From JAZUOT01 sp045604805 (GTDB lineage: Bacteria; Bacillota; Clostridia; Oscillospirales; Acutalibacteraceae), in assembly GCA_045604805.1 (NCBI GenBank), contig JAZUOT010000026.1:1-63189 (forward strand): a stretch of 63,189 nt of DNA. The letters run 5' to 3'. Shown one piece after another: positions 9,073 to 18,197 of this stretch. The notes below the pieces were generated by a model. It searched no databases. It worked only from the letters and a program-made list of their open reading frames with translations, and was not told the DNA's origin. Position 1 is the stretch's first letter; the number at the start of each line of letters is the position of its first letter. A program made the translations under genes and the position numbers.

Positions 9073-10342
9073 AAAAAACGTCCTCTTTGTATCTTCGGAT
9101 CGCATCTGCGCCCAAAAGTTTTAAATTTCTCTCTAAATTTTCATAACCTCTATCAGCGTAACATATTCCAGATATATTAGTCTCGCCATTTGCCATAAGT
9201 GCTACTACTGCTAGGGCTGCTGCAGCTCTTAAATCTGTAGCTTTAACATTCGTACCATACAATTCCGCCACACCTTCCACTACAGCCATACGACCTTCCA
9301 ATTTTATATTAGCGCCCATACGATTAAACTCTACTACATGTTTATATCTACTTTCAAATATATTTTCTATAAAGACACTTGTACCTTCGGCTACACAAGT
9401 CAGTGCCATTAACAATGCCTGTGCATCTGTTGGGAATCCAGGGTAAGGCATAGTTCTAACAAGTTTCAAAGCCTTTAATCTATTTTCAGCTTTTATGAAA
9501 ATCTCATCTTTGCTTACAAGGATCTTACAACCCATTTCCCTAAATAAATTCAAGACCTGTGATAGATGTTCTGGCCTTGCCTTTTTTAAGCATAGTTCTC
9601 CTCTTGTACCAGCTGCAGCACACATATAGGTCACGGCTGCAATTCTATCAGGAATAACTGTATGCTCTGCTGAGTGAAGTCTATCTGTTCCTTCTATGAT
9701 CACAGTGCTTTTTCCTGCTCCTTTTATTTTAGCTCCACAAGCATTTAAATAATCAGCTAAATCTATTATTTCGGGTTCCTGTGCAGCATTTGTGATAGTT
9801 GTTGTACCTTTCGCTAAAACTGCTGTCAGTATTATGTTTTCGGTAGCCCCTACACTAGGAAAAGAAAGCGATAGATTAGCCCCCTGTAAACCCCTATCGG
9901 CAAAACATTCTAAATATCCGTGAGATTCTCGAACATTTACCCCCATTTCCCTCAAAGCTTTTATGTGTATATCTATCGGTCTGAGCCCTATCTCACATCC
10001 TCCGGGAAAACAAAGTTTTGCTTTACCGGTTCTCGAAATCAACGCGCCTAAAAACACTATAGAAGATCTTATTTCTCGCATAAGTACATCTGGAATGTCA
10101 ACATTCTTTAAATGTTTCGAGTTTACTACTATAGTATTACCTTCTTTCTCTACCAGGCACCCCAAATACTTTAATATCTTTATAGTTGCTCTTACATCGC
10201 TCAAATCAGGACAATTATGTATTATACTCTCATCTTTACATAAAATCGATGCAGCGAGTATTGGCAATGCGCTGTTTTTTGAGCCTTGCAATACTAATTC
10301 TCCAGCTATTTTGCAAGGTCCTTTGACCACCAGTTCAGACAT
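9056..10342 (-). CDS. murA: UDP-N-acetylglucosamine 1-carboxyvinyltransferase
   Basis: First committed step of peptidoglycan precursor synthesis: enolpyruvyl transfer from PEP to UDP-GlcNAc. 428 residues, full length. SKNSALP with Lys22/Asn23 and PGGCEIGLRP with the reactive Cys116 are present, so the fosfomycin target cysteine is intact. TDLRAAAALAV near the C-terminus is typical. AGAGGTG sits 8 nt before the ATG. Overlaps downstream divIB. Confidence 0.97.
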   Translation of the reverse strand: MSELVVKGPCKIAGELVLQGSKNSALPILAASILCKDESIIHNCPDLSDVRATIKILKYLGCLVEKEGNTIVVNSKHLKNVDIPDVLMREIRSSIVFLGALISRTGKAKLCFPGGCEIGLRPIDIHIKALREMGVNVRESHGYLECFADRGLQGANLSLSFPSVGATENIILTAVLAKGTTTITNAAQEPEIIDLADYLNACGAKIKGAGKSTVIIEGTDRLHSAEHTVIPDRIAAVTYMCAAAGTRGELCLKKARPEHLSQVLNLFREMGCKILVSKDEIFIKAENRLKALKLVRTMPYPGFPTDAQALLMALTCVAEGTSVFIENIFESRYKHVVEFNRMGANIKLEGRMAVVEGVAELYGTNVKATDLRAAAALAVVALMANGETNISGICYADRGYENLERNLKLLGADAIRRYKEDVFYEKNR

Positions 10343-10555
10343 CTAAAAAACACCTCTTTTTACTAAGACATACACCATTCTATGCAAGTAAAAAGATTAT
10401 GTCAGAGGTGCAATATACTCAAATAGAAAGAAACTTTTGGTATAGATGTTGATAGATTTATTGGATTTTGCTCCATATGCGCAGATCAGGCGGGCAGACG
10501 AGAAAAGACTTGGAGACTTATCCTATGAGGTCTCGCAGACGGTATAGACGATATA
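10343..10555. other. Intergenic, no intact gene
   Basis: Upstream of murA on the minus strand and upstream of the intron remnant on the plus strand. Possibly eroded mobile DNA continuing from the following remnant; no recognisable coding signature. Confidence 0.4.
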
Positions 10556-10763
10556 AAGAAGCTGACCTGCAAGATGATGCCTAGAACAGTCACGAGTAAG
10601 ATTGCGAAAGTCAACCCAGGCAACAAAGGGATGGATTAACTATAATGCCATTGGATTTATGAAGACGGCAATGTCAGAAATCGACGTGCATTTACGTATG
10701 AGGCTCAGAATCATCATTTGGAAGCAATGGAAAGTACCAAAGAAACGGCCATTGGGAATCTGA
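10556..10763 (+). pseudogene. Group II intron maturase/reverse transcriptase remnant (domain X)
   Basis: The frame from 10629 to a stop at 10761 reads GWINYNAIGFMKTAMSEID, then a segment containing RLRIIIWKQWKVPKKR. This is the thumb/domain X signature of group II intron-encoded proteins (WINYY...RRRLR..IWKQWK). Upstream bases (about 10556-10628) continue the domain in the same sense. The reverse transcriptase core is absent and the C-terminal end is lost. No intact intron domain V was found. Abuts the promoter of leader protein 2. Confidence 0.75.
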
Positions 10764-10788
10764 AAAGAACTTGCGAGACTTAACCTAC

Positions 10789-10817
10789 TTGACTGTTTGT
10801 GGATGTTGGTATATCGT
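10789..10817 (+). promoter_or_regulatory. Probable promoter of leader protein 2
   Basis: TTGACT (10789-10794) and TATCGT (10812-10817) at 17 bp. Aligned with the promoter of member 1, the G tract is replaced by an interrupted G-rich stretch (GTGGATGTTGG). The -10 is weak. Confidence 0.45.
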
Positions 10818-10856
10818 TTATGTGTGTGGTTTGTTTGTATTTTGGAGGCTTTTGAG

Positions 10857-12674
10857 ATGGCTGGGAAAATTTTGTCCAAAGATTTGGGTGGCTTAAGCAA
10901 AAAGGAAATAAAACTACTCGCAGAATGCAGAGACAAAGAAGAAGCGATTGAGCAATTTAGAATTCTGGGTTACGAGGTAGATTCTGCTGATCTAGATGCG
11001 ATAAAGCTTGTGTATGAAAGAAAAGATGAAGTATCAAACGCAAACAGCTTGAGCCTTGAGCAGCTAGAGCAAGTAGCTGGTGGTGCAAGGTCTAAATTGA
11101 AACATTTGATAGAAAAACAAGACCTTGACATAATTAGTGAAAACGTACAAACCTTACTGAATACTCACTCAGATCTTGGCAATAAAATTTTAGGAAAGTT
11201 AGGCGGTAATATAGATGAAAGGGGAAAAATATTGGCTTACGTTGATGTAGTTACAGACGCAGCTAAAGAAACGGAAATAAATCTTAACCTAACAGATGAA
11301 AATGAAAGAAACATTGTCCAAGCTGTAAAAGACGTATACGTTGAATGTGCGTATGGAAAGGATAATATAGGAAAATTTGAGCTTCGAAATAATGAACGCA
11401 TCGTTAAGGAGACGATAGCGTTGAGCAAAGTACTTGTAAACGCAAAACTATTTGTAAGTGAAGAAGAGACAAATTATAAAGGAGTTGCTTCACATGCAGC
11501 AAAAATTATTGCTCTTCACTACACAGACAACAACTTGCTACATAGTTATAGTGCCTTTAAAGACCTTACTAAGAGCGATGCTAAAATTTATATTGATGAT
11601 ATACACGTTAATACAGTTCAAGTGCCTGGTTCAAAACTCGCTAAAGAAGAAAATAATATTTTCTGCAGCTATGGGACGCCTCATGGCACAACATATTTAG
11701 ATGTGTTAACACCTAAACATAATATCGATCGAGTTGATGACAGTGAATTTCTGTTCAACCTTATGAGCGAGCACTTTGACAAATATACTGCAAACAATAA
11801 CATCAAAGGAGCCGTCAAGCTGACTGGTAAAGGTGTGTCAGATAAAGGGTTGTTAACTCATTTTGCTGCTGCTGAGATAGACAAAGGTAAATTTTTCTTT
11901 AAGCTACGGTTCGACATGTTTGAGAATATGATCGAATTGACAAATACGGCGAATACAACGGCAAAATCGAACTATAATGCAGCAAGCAATATGACAGTAA
12001 TGGAAGCAGTTTATCTTATGGAAAGGCATGCCACACCATATCAATGGAACTCCTTACAGTCATGGGCAGGTTTAAGTACCGAAAAACAGCTAGAGCTCGC
12101 TCAGTTTATAAACTCTCATGCTGCGGACCTTGTAATAGATCAAACACATGAATATATGCCTGAAGAACCACTAAAAATAAATGAGGTTACTGATGTTGTG
12201 AATGATAGCGATCCATTAACAACAGCTAAGAATACAGCAAGAGGGCTCGGTATTGCTACGGGAGCAGGGGCATTTATTACAATGGCGGTGGCTACTGTTA
12301 GTGCAGCTCTCAATGGATCAATAGCTATACTTGGAAACTGCTTTGCGGTAGCGTTGCCAGCACTATTTAAAGGAGGCATTGCAGCTTTTGTTGGCTGTTT
12401 TGCTGGTAATACTACAATGCTTGGTCTAGGTGCTGCATTTTTAGCAGGTACTGCAATTACTGCTGGAGTTGGGATAGCAGCTCTTACTGCAGTTGTAATT
12501 TGGCGCGTTATGAGTCATACGGCGACAGGAGTCTCAAGTGTTCCTGAGATAATTGGTGCTTCTGCGATTACCAATGATGATTCCGCCCCCCCACTAGTGA
12601 ATGAAAATAGATGGATTCCCATAGCTCCTCCAACTCCCATGATTGGACCAAGAGAAGACTTCTGGGACAGTTGA
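10857..12674 (+). CDS. Double-glycine-leader protein, member 2
   Basis: 605 residues. The leader (1-76) is almost identical to that of member 1 (MAGKILSKDLGGLSKKE start, LLAECRD, LEQVAGG end). Cargo residues 77-460 have no recognised domain, although the first 130 show patchy similarity to member 1 (FELRNNE, EEE, IYIDD). Residues about 462-560 are a long Ala/Gly-rich hydrophobic region that could insert in or cross a membrane. The C-terminal tail is short and polar. ATG at 10857 chosen: it matches member 1 and has GGAGGC upstream. Followed by a strong terminator, so monocistronic. Function unknown. Confidence 0.9.
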   Translation: MAGKILSKDLGGLSKKEIKLLAECRDKEEAIEQFRILGYEVDSADLDAIKLVYERKDEVSNANSLSLEQLEQVAGGARSKLKHLIEKQDLDIISENVQTLLNTHSDLGNKILGKLGGNIDERGKILAYVDVVTDAAKETEINLNLTDENERNIVQAVKDVYVECAYGKDNIGKFELRNNERIVKETIALSKVLVNAKLFVSEEETNYKGVASHAAKIIALHYTDNNLLHSYSAFKDLTKSDAKIYIDDIHVNTVQVPGSKLAKEENNIFCSYGTPHGTTYLDVLTPKHNIDRVDDSEFLFNLMSEHFDKYTANNNIKGAVKLTGKGVSDKGLLTHFAAAEIDKGKFFFKLRFDMFENMIELTNTANTTAKSNYNAASNMTVMEAVYLMERHATPYQWNSLQSWAGLSTEKQLELAQFINSHAADLVIDQTHEYMPEEPLKINEVTDVVNDSDPLTTAKNTARGLGIATGAGAFITMAVATVSAALNGSIAILGNCFAVALPALFKGGIAAFVGCFAGNTTMLGLGAAFLAGTAITAGVGIAALTAVVIWRVMSHTATGVSSVPEIIGASAITNDDSAPPLVNENRWIPIAPPTPMIGPREDFWDS

Positions 12675-12690
12675 AATATAAATTATTTGC

Positions 12691-12729
12691 ACACGGGAAT
12701 CTGGCATATAGCCGGGTTCTCGTGTTTTT
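12691..12729 (+). terminator. Intrinsic terminator after leader protein 2
   Basis: 15-bp stem with two G-U pairs (12691-12705 with 12711-12725), loop CATATA/loop-adjacent bases, then TTTTT. Confidence 0.85.
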
Positions 12730-12835
12730 GTGTAACCGCATTTAAAATCTGCTTTTTTCCTTTCTTTTTTTTCCAAAACACTATGTAATATTTTGAAATT
12801 GATTGTTTTTTGTAGAAAAGGGGAAGTGTTTTTTG

Positions 12836-12861
12836 TATAATTGGGTCAGGTTGACTTGACC
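12836..12861 (+). promoter_or_regulatory. -10 box and palindrome upstream of lon
   Basis: TATAAT at 12836-12841 is followed at once by GGTCA-N8-TGACC (12844-12861), which would overlap the start of transcription. Position and symmetry suggest an operator. No good -35 is visible. It resembles but does not match a CtsR site. Confidence 0.4.
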
Positions 12862-12891
12862 TTATATGCTTTAACAGGAAGGAAAAGCAAA

Positions 12892-15327
12892 ATGCAAGAA
12901 AAAAAAACGATAGATAATAAGCTGAATGTTTGGCTTGATACACCGATAATTCCCTTAAGAGGGATGGTAGTATATCCAAAAATGATTTTACAGTTTGACA
13001 TAGGTAGAGAAGCATCATTACTTGCTCTAAAGGAAGCAGCAGAAAAAGATCAGGCGATTTTTTTAGTTCCGCAAAAAGATTACGCTGTTGATAACCCAGA
13101 TTTTTCGCAGCTTAACTCCGTGGGAGTAATTGCTGAGATACGTCAATTTGTCAAACAAAATGATGATTCTATTCGAATATTAGTGGAAGGAAAAAGCCGT
13201 GCAAAGGTGTCAAAAATAATACAAACCGCACCTTTTATGGTAGCAGATGTAGAAGAAGTAAAAGATAAAAAAATAAGTGATAAAATTCGTGCGGAAGCTT
13301 TATTTAGAGAAGTAAAAATTGTTTTTAGTCATTATTTGAAATTTGCACCTAAAATTCCCACAGATGTAGTTATAGGTTTACAAACTATAGAGGATCCAGG
13401 GTATTTATCAGATTATATAGCTGCAAATATAATGCTAAAATCTGAAATCGAACGTGCCCTCCTTAATGAGACCAGTCCACTCAAAAGGTTAGAAAAGATG
13501 TTTGAATGTTTAAAAAGAGAAGTGGACATTCTAAAAATAGAGAGCGAACTTAATTACAAGATAGGAGAAAAAATAGATAAAAATCAGAAAGAATATTATC
13601 TTAGGGAGCAAATGAAAGTAATTTCAGAAGAGCTCGGAGATACTGATAACACTAAAGAAGAAATTTTAGAACTCAAAGATAAGATAAATGATTTGGCTGT
13701 AAGTGAAGATATAAAAGAAAAACTCATAAATGAATGCAACAAACTTTCCAGGATGCCAAGTGGTTCACATGAAATAAGTGTTATAAGAAATTATTTAGAT
13801 GAATGTCTAGCTTTGCCGTGGAATAAATATACAAAAATAAGTTTAGATATAAACAAGGCCCAAAAAATTTTAGACAGAGATCACTATGGATTGGATGAGG
13901 TAAAAGAAAAAGTTATAGAAAATTTGGCGGTAAAAAAATTAGCTCCTGAAATCAAGGGACAGATATTATGTTTAGTTGGGCCTCCTGGAGTAGGAAAAAC
14001 TTCTATTGCCCGTTCCATAGCTAAATCAGCAAATATGAAGTATGTACGTATTGCTCTAGGTGGTGTTAGAGACGAATCTGAGATACGTGGTCATAGAAAA
14101 ACTTATATAGGTGCTATGCCAGGTCGAATTATGTCAGCCATTAAAGGTGCTGGCTGCAAAAATCCACTTATTCTTCTGGATGAAATAGATAAATTGGGCA
14201 GCGATTTTAAAGGTGATCCTACCTCTGCATTACTTGAAGTTCTTGACCCAGAACAGAATCATACATTCCAAGACCATTACATTGATTTGCCATTCGATCT
14301 TAGTGAAGTCACATTTGTAACAACAGCAAACAATCCAGAAAATATACCTTCTCCTTTATATGACAGGATGGATGTTGTTGAGATTTCAGGATACACCAGC
14401 GAAGAAAAATTTAAAATAGCGAAACAATATCTTTTACCAAAACAACTAAAACGCCACGGAATGAACGGGAAAACTGTAAAAATTAGTGACTCAGCTTTGA
14501 GAGATGTAGTGGACAGTTATACTAGAGAAGCTGGTGTAAGAAATCTAGAAAGAACTATCATATCTGTTTTAAGAAAGGTTGCTAGAAAAATAGCCAGTAA
14601 TGAAGTTAAAAGCATGAAGATAGATAAAACTACCTTGCGCACTATGCTTGGACCAGTGAAATATAAGCGTGACGAGAAAAGCAAAAAATCCGAAGTAGGG
14701 GTAGCAACTGGTTTGGCTTGGACAGCTGTCGGTGGCGAAACTTTACCGGTAGAAGTTGCTATAATGCCAGGTCGCGGAAATATAGAGCTTACAGGTTCAC
14801 TTGGCGATGTTATGAAAGAATCTGCAAGGGCCGCTATAAGCTGTGTTCGCTTGAGAAGCAAAAATTTTGATATAGATCCAGATTTCCACGAAAAAAATGA
14901 CATACATATCCATGTTCCAGAAGGAGCTGTACCAAAGGACGGTCCTTCTGCTGGTATAACTATAACTACGGCTATAGTTTCAGCTTTAAGTGGCAGGGCT
15001 GTACTGAATGATGTTGCAATGACGGGGGAAGTTACATTAAGAGGGCGAGTTCTTCCTATAGGTGGCTTGAAAGAAAAGACAATGGCCGCCTATCGATATG
15101 GAATTAAAACTGTAATTATTCCAAAAGACAATGAAGCAGATTTGCAGGAAATAGATCCTACTGTCAAAGAAAATTTAAATTTTGTAATAGTGGATAATAT
15201 AGAATCTGTTTTGAACTGTGCCTTAGAAAGAGAACACAAAAGCAAAAATATTGAAAAAACAGATGAAGATTTTTTTATTCCGCATACAACTGAATCTCTC
15301 GATTCTTCCACAGCTACTGCCAATTAG
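12892..15327 (+). CDS. lon: ATP-dependent Lon protease
   Basis: Cytosolic AAA+ serine protease degrading damaged and regulatory proteins. 811 residues, standard LonA layout: N-terminal LAN domain (TPIIPLRGMVVYP), coiled coil, AAA+ module with GPPGVGKTS (about 363) and LILLDEIDK, and a protease domain with catalytic Ser in KDGPSAG (about 685) and Lys in GGLKEKTMA (about 728). ATG at 12892 preceded by AGGAAGG; an in-frame TTG 51 bases upstream overlaps the palindrome and is rejected. Followed at 16 bp by engB, the usual partner. Confidence 0.97.
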   Translation: MQEKKTIDNKLNVWLDTPIIPLRGMVVYPKMILQFDIGREASLLALKEAAEKDQAIFLVPQKDYAVDNPDFSQLNSVGVIAEIRQFVKQNDDSIRILVEGKSRAKVSKIIQTAPFMVADVEEVKDKKISDKIRAEALFREVKIVFSHYLKFAPKIPTDVVIGLQTIEDPGYLSDYIAANIMLKSEIERALLNETSPLKRLEKMFECLKREVDILKIESELNYKIGEKIDKNQKEYYLREQMKVISEELGDTDNTKEEILELKDKINDLAVSEDIKEKLINECNKLSRMPSGSHEISVIRNYLDECLALPWNKYTKISLDINKAQKILDRDHYGLDEVKEKVIENLAVKKLAPEIKGQILCLVGPPGVGKTSIARSIAKSANMKYVRIALGGVRDESEIRGHRKTYIGAMPGRIMSAIKGAGCKNPLILLDEIDKLGSDFKGDPTSALLEVLDPEQNHTFQDHYIDLPFDLSEVTFVTTANNPENIPSPLYDRMDVVEISGYTSEEKFKIAKQYLLPKQLKRHGMNGKTVKISDSALRDVVDSYTREAGVRNLERTIISVLRKVARKIASNEVKSMKIDKTTLRTMLGPVKYKRDEKSKKSEVGVATGLAWTAVGGETLPVEVAIMPGRGNIELTGSLGDVMKESARAAISCVRLRSKNFDIDPDFHEKNDIHIHVPEGAVPKDGPSAGITITTAIVSALSGRAVLNDVAMTGEVTLRGRVLPIGGLKEKTMAAYRYGIKTVIIPKDNEADLQEIDPTVKENLNFVIVDNIESVLNCALEREHKSKNIEKTDEDFFIPHTTESLDSSTATAN

Positions 15328-15343
15328 AGAAAGGTAATATGTT

Positions 15344-15919
15344 ATGGATTTTAATGCTCAATTTGAAGCAGCATTTGGAATAAGTTCTCAGATGATGGAA
15401 AGCACTCTGCCTGAAATAGTTTTTTCAGGCAGATCTAATGTAGGCAAATCTTCACTTATAAATAAAATTATAGGTAGGAAGGCTTTAGCGAGAGTAAGTA
15501 AACAGCCCGGCAAGACGGCTACAATAAATTTTTACAAGCTGGAAAAATTTAGATTGGTTGATTTGCCGGGTTACGGCTATGCAAAAGTTTCTTTTAAAGA
15601 AAAAAAAAGATGGGCGGAATTAATAGAAAGCTATTTTAATAGCGAAAGAAATATACCTTTGGTTTTACAGCTTATAGATATGAGACATCCACCTACTTCT
15701 CAAGATATGGATATGATAAATTTTTTGTGTGATTATGAAATACCGTTTGTCATAGTACTTACAAAAAGCGATAAACTTAATAAGACTAATAGAGAACAGA
15801 GATTGTTATCTTTGAAGGGTGAGTTTTCTGATTTTGATGGTGTAACATTTATTCCCTGTTCCTCAGAAAATTCAGAAGGTTTGTCTGATTTGAAGAAAAT
15901 AATATTATCTGTACTGTGA
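15344..15919 (+). CDS. engB: Ribosome biogenesis GTPase EngB (YsxC/YihA)
   Basis: TRAFAC GTPase needed for late 50S subunit assembly. 191 residues, typical. G1 GRSNVGKSS (29-37), G3 DLPGYG (73-78), G4 TKSD (about 139) and G5-like SSENSEG are present. ATG with GAAAGG upstream; 16 bp after lon, in the lon-engB arrangement common in Firmicutes. Probably co-transcribed. Confidence 0.96.
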   Translation: MDFNAQFEAAFGISSQMMESTLPEIVFSGRSNVGKSSLINKIIGRKALARVSKQPGKTATINFYKLEKFRLVDLPGYGYAKVSFKEKKRWAELIESYFNSERNIPLVLQLIDMRHPPTSQDMDMINFLCDYEIPFVIVLTKSDKLNKTNREQRLLSLKGEFSDFDGVTFIPCSSENSEGLSDLKKIILSVL

Positions 15920-15952
15920 TTAAAATTGTACTTGAAAGGTAAAATTTCTAAA

Positions 15953-16681
15953 ATGGATGCCATAAACTCAATTTTAAAAATATCATTTTTGGGAATACAG
16001 GGGGTAGGAATGCCTTCTGTTATTTTTATTTACACAGCTTGGGCCTCAGTAAAAAATTCTGGTAAAATAGGATTTTCTCTCTATGCTGGTCATTTTTTAG
16101 GTGAAATTTTAATATTAATATCTACATTGTTTTTCCAAAACATATTAGTACAAAACAGTATGTTTTCAGCTATTTTATGTTTTGCCGCTATGATAGTATG
16201 CTTTTCTTATTCTTTAAAGCTAATGCTTATGGCTTTTAAACTAAACCGATTCAAATTGAATAAAAGCAAACTAGAATATAGTAATGAAAATGAATTTGAT
16301 GAACAAACATACGAAAAAAAGCAATTTCTGTATACAAATTTATCTAGTGCAAAAAGAAATGCTTTTTTCGCTTCTTTTTTATTAACTATAACTAGCTTGT
16401 CTGTATTTAGATTTTTATCATCATCCATACCGTCTCTTATATTTCAGACAAATTTTAGTTTTGGGGCAAAAAGCTACGTATTATCAACAATAATATTTGC
16501 TATTATTTTTATATTGTCAGAATTCATATTATATTTTTTTCTCCCTAAACTCATTGCGCTGGTCAGGAACTTCATAAATGAATCTATATTGTGTATTTTT
16601 ACTGTTTTAACTTCTGTAGCTTTTTTTGTTTGCTGTGTAAATCAGGCAATATCGATGGTAACAGAAATAAAATTTATGTAG
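15953..16681 (+). CDS. Polytopic membrane protein, LysE-like topology
   Basis: About 242 residues with roughly six hydrophobic segments: two or three before residue 90, a polar loop at about 95-130, then three more. Topology and the early GIQGVGMPS glycine stretch recall the LysE/RhtB exporter superfamily, but I cannot confirm homology. Start taken at ATG 15953 behind GAAAGG; an in-frame TTG at 15926 is possible. It lies between engB and pgeF with short gaps, so probably in the lon operon. Substrate unknown. Confidence 0.6.
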   Translation: MDAINSILKISFLGIQGVGMPSVIFIYTAWASVKNSGKIGFSLYAGHFLGEILILISTLFFQNILVQNSMFSAILCFAAMIVCFSYSLKLMLMAFKLNRFKLNKSKLEYSNENEFDEQTYEKKQFLYTNLSSAKRNAFFASFLLTITSLSVFRFLSSSIPSLIFQTNFSFGAKSYVLSTIIFAIIFILSEFILYFFLPKLIALVRNFINESILCIFTVLTSVAFFVCCVNQAISMVTEIKFM

Positions 16682-16689
16682 GTGTTAAT

Positions 16690-17523
16690 ATGGCTTTTAA
16701 GTGTGGAAATATGAATTTTAATTTTTCGGATGCTGTATGCTATTTAACTTTCCCCTCCTTTGAAAAATATGATAATCTTCGTCATGGTTTTTCTACTCGT
16801 CTGGGTGGGGTGAGTGATGGGATCTATAAATCAATGAACTTGAATTTTAATAAAGGCGATAAAGTCAAAAATGTGCGCCAGAATTTTGAAATAATATCTA
16901 AAGCTATAGGGGTAGATATCAAAAGCTTAGTGGCAGCAGCTCAGACTCATAGTACCAACATAAGAAAAGTTACTATCAAAGAAAAAGGTATAGGGATATA
17001 TAGATCGAAAGATTTAAATGATATAGATGGTTTAATTACCAATGAGAAAAATATAACACTAGTAACATATTACGCAGATTGTGTACCAATTTACTTTTAT
17101 GATGACAAAAATAAAGTTATAGCTTTAGCTCATGCAGGTTGGCGAGGAACTGTAAATAAAATTGCAGAAAAAATGATATATAAGATGACCAACGAGTTTA
17201 ACTCAGATGTAAAAAATATCAAGACAGCAATAGGACCTTCAATAGGACCTTGCTGTTTTGAAGTGGATTCAACTGTGGCTAGTGAGTTCCATAAAAAATT
17301 GGAAAGCTTTAAGCCTCATGAATTTATAAGTAAAAAGGATAATGGAAAGTATTATATAGATTTATGGCTGGCAAATAGAAAAATGCTTGAAAGCAGCGGG
17401 ATTTTACCCGAAAATGTAGAAGTTGCAGATGTGTGTACTAGTTGTAATGATGGTTTGCTTATTTCACATAGAAAAACAAAAGGTCAACGTGGAGGTATGG
17501 CTGCTATGCTTTGCATGGTTTAG
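16690..17523 (+). CDS. pgeF: Peptidoglycan editing factor PgeF (YfiH/laccase-domain)
   Basis: Cu/Zn-binding multicopper-oxidase-like (DUF152) enzyme. In E. coli the family removes misincorporated L-Ser from UDP-MurNAc; purine nucleoside activities are also reported. 277 residues. Family signatures: HGFSTRLGGVS, AAQTHS, YADCVPI, ALAHAGWRGT, GPSIGPCCFEV and SHRKTKGQRGGMAA, supplying His and Cys metal ligands. ATG at 16690 after GTAGGTG. Nine bases after the membrane gene and 18 bases before mscL. Confidence 0.93.
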   Translation: MAFKCGNMNFNFSDAVCYLTFPSFEKYDNLRHGFSTRLGGVSDGIYKSMNLNFNKGDKVKNVRQNFEIISKAIGVDIKSLVAAAQTHSTNIRKVTIKEKGIGIYRSKDLNDIDGLITNEKNITLVTYYADCVPIYFYDDKNKVIALAHAGWRGTVNKIAEKMIYKMTNEFNSDVKNIKTAIGPSIGPCCFEVDSTVASEFHKKLESFKPHEFISKKDNGKYYIDLWLANRKMLESSGILPENVEVADVCTSCNDGLLISHRKTKGQRGGMAAMLCMV

Positions 17524-17541
17524 CCTTTTAATAGAAATATT

Positions 17542-17994
17542 ATGCGTAAATTTATTCAAGAATTTAAAAATTTTGCTCTCCGTGGCAATGTAATGGACCT
17601 TGCTGTCGGTGTTATTATAGGTGCATCTTTCCAGAATATTGTAAATTCATTGGTTAATGATATTATTTCTCCCTTTATTGGGCTTTTTGCCAGAACTGAT
17701 TTTAGCGCTGTCGTAATCACTATAAAAAATGTCGATATTAGATATGGTGCATTTATAACCGCTGTTATAAATTTTTTTATCATGGCTTTTGTCATATTCA
17801 TGTTCGTCCGTATGATAAATAAAATCACTTTTTGGGGAAATAAATTGAAAATAAAAGAAGAAGAAGTTTTTGAGAAAAAATGCCCTTATTGCCTTAGTGA
17901 AATTCCTAAAGACGCTAAGCGTTGTAGATTTTGTACGTCTATTTTGATGGGTGAAAATGAGAAAGTTTGCGATGAATCGGAAAATTCTTTATAA
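17542..17994 (+). CDS. mscL: Large-conductance mechanosensitive channel with C-terminal zinc ribbon
   Basis: Pentameric osmotic safety valve of the inner membrane. 150 residues. Canonical N-terminus (FKNFALRGNVMDLAVGVIIG), TM1 about 15-45, periplasmic-type loop, TM2 about 70-95. After TM2 an added CPYC...CRFC ribbon (Cys114, 117, 128, 131) replaces the usual short helical tail. Such ribbons occur in some clostridial MscL proteins. Last gene of the lon-engB-pgeF series. Confidence 0.95.
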   Translation: MRKFIQEFKNFALRGNVMDLAVGVIIGASFQNIVNSLVNDIISPFIGLFARTDFSAVVITIKNVDIRYGAFITAVINFFIMAFVIFMFVRMINKITFWGNKLKIKEEEVFEKKCPYCLSEIPKDAKRCRFCTSILMGENEKVCDESENSL

Positions 17995-18197
17995 TTCTGG
18001 GAAGCTAATAGGCTCTAGTTGTCATTCGTTGGCTGATGTTTTATTCTTGTGGGTAATTCCATCTAAATACCAATGCCTGCTCTGAGCTAAAATTTTCAAA
18101 TTACCCTCTTGACTCTGTGGGTAGGGGGAGAGTTATAATAACACTTGTGGTGTTTTTAGACGTTGCCAAAGTGAAATTATGATTTGAGGTAATTGTT
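17995..18197. other. Intergenic, promoter region of the LRR protein
   Basis: No gene. A TTGAGGTAA ribosome-binding region precedes the LRR gene; promoter not resolved. Confidence 0.4.

Noticed and set aside
7684..9818. Antisense frames within the small spoIIID-linked genes and divIB
   Set aside because: Opposite-strand shadows without ribosome sites or homology.
10856..12674. Ribosomally synthesised peptide (RiPP) precursor
   Set aside because: The leader looks RiPP-like, but the cargo is hundreds of residues long and no modification enzyme is nearby.
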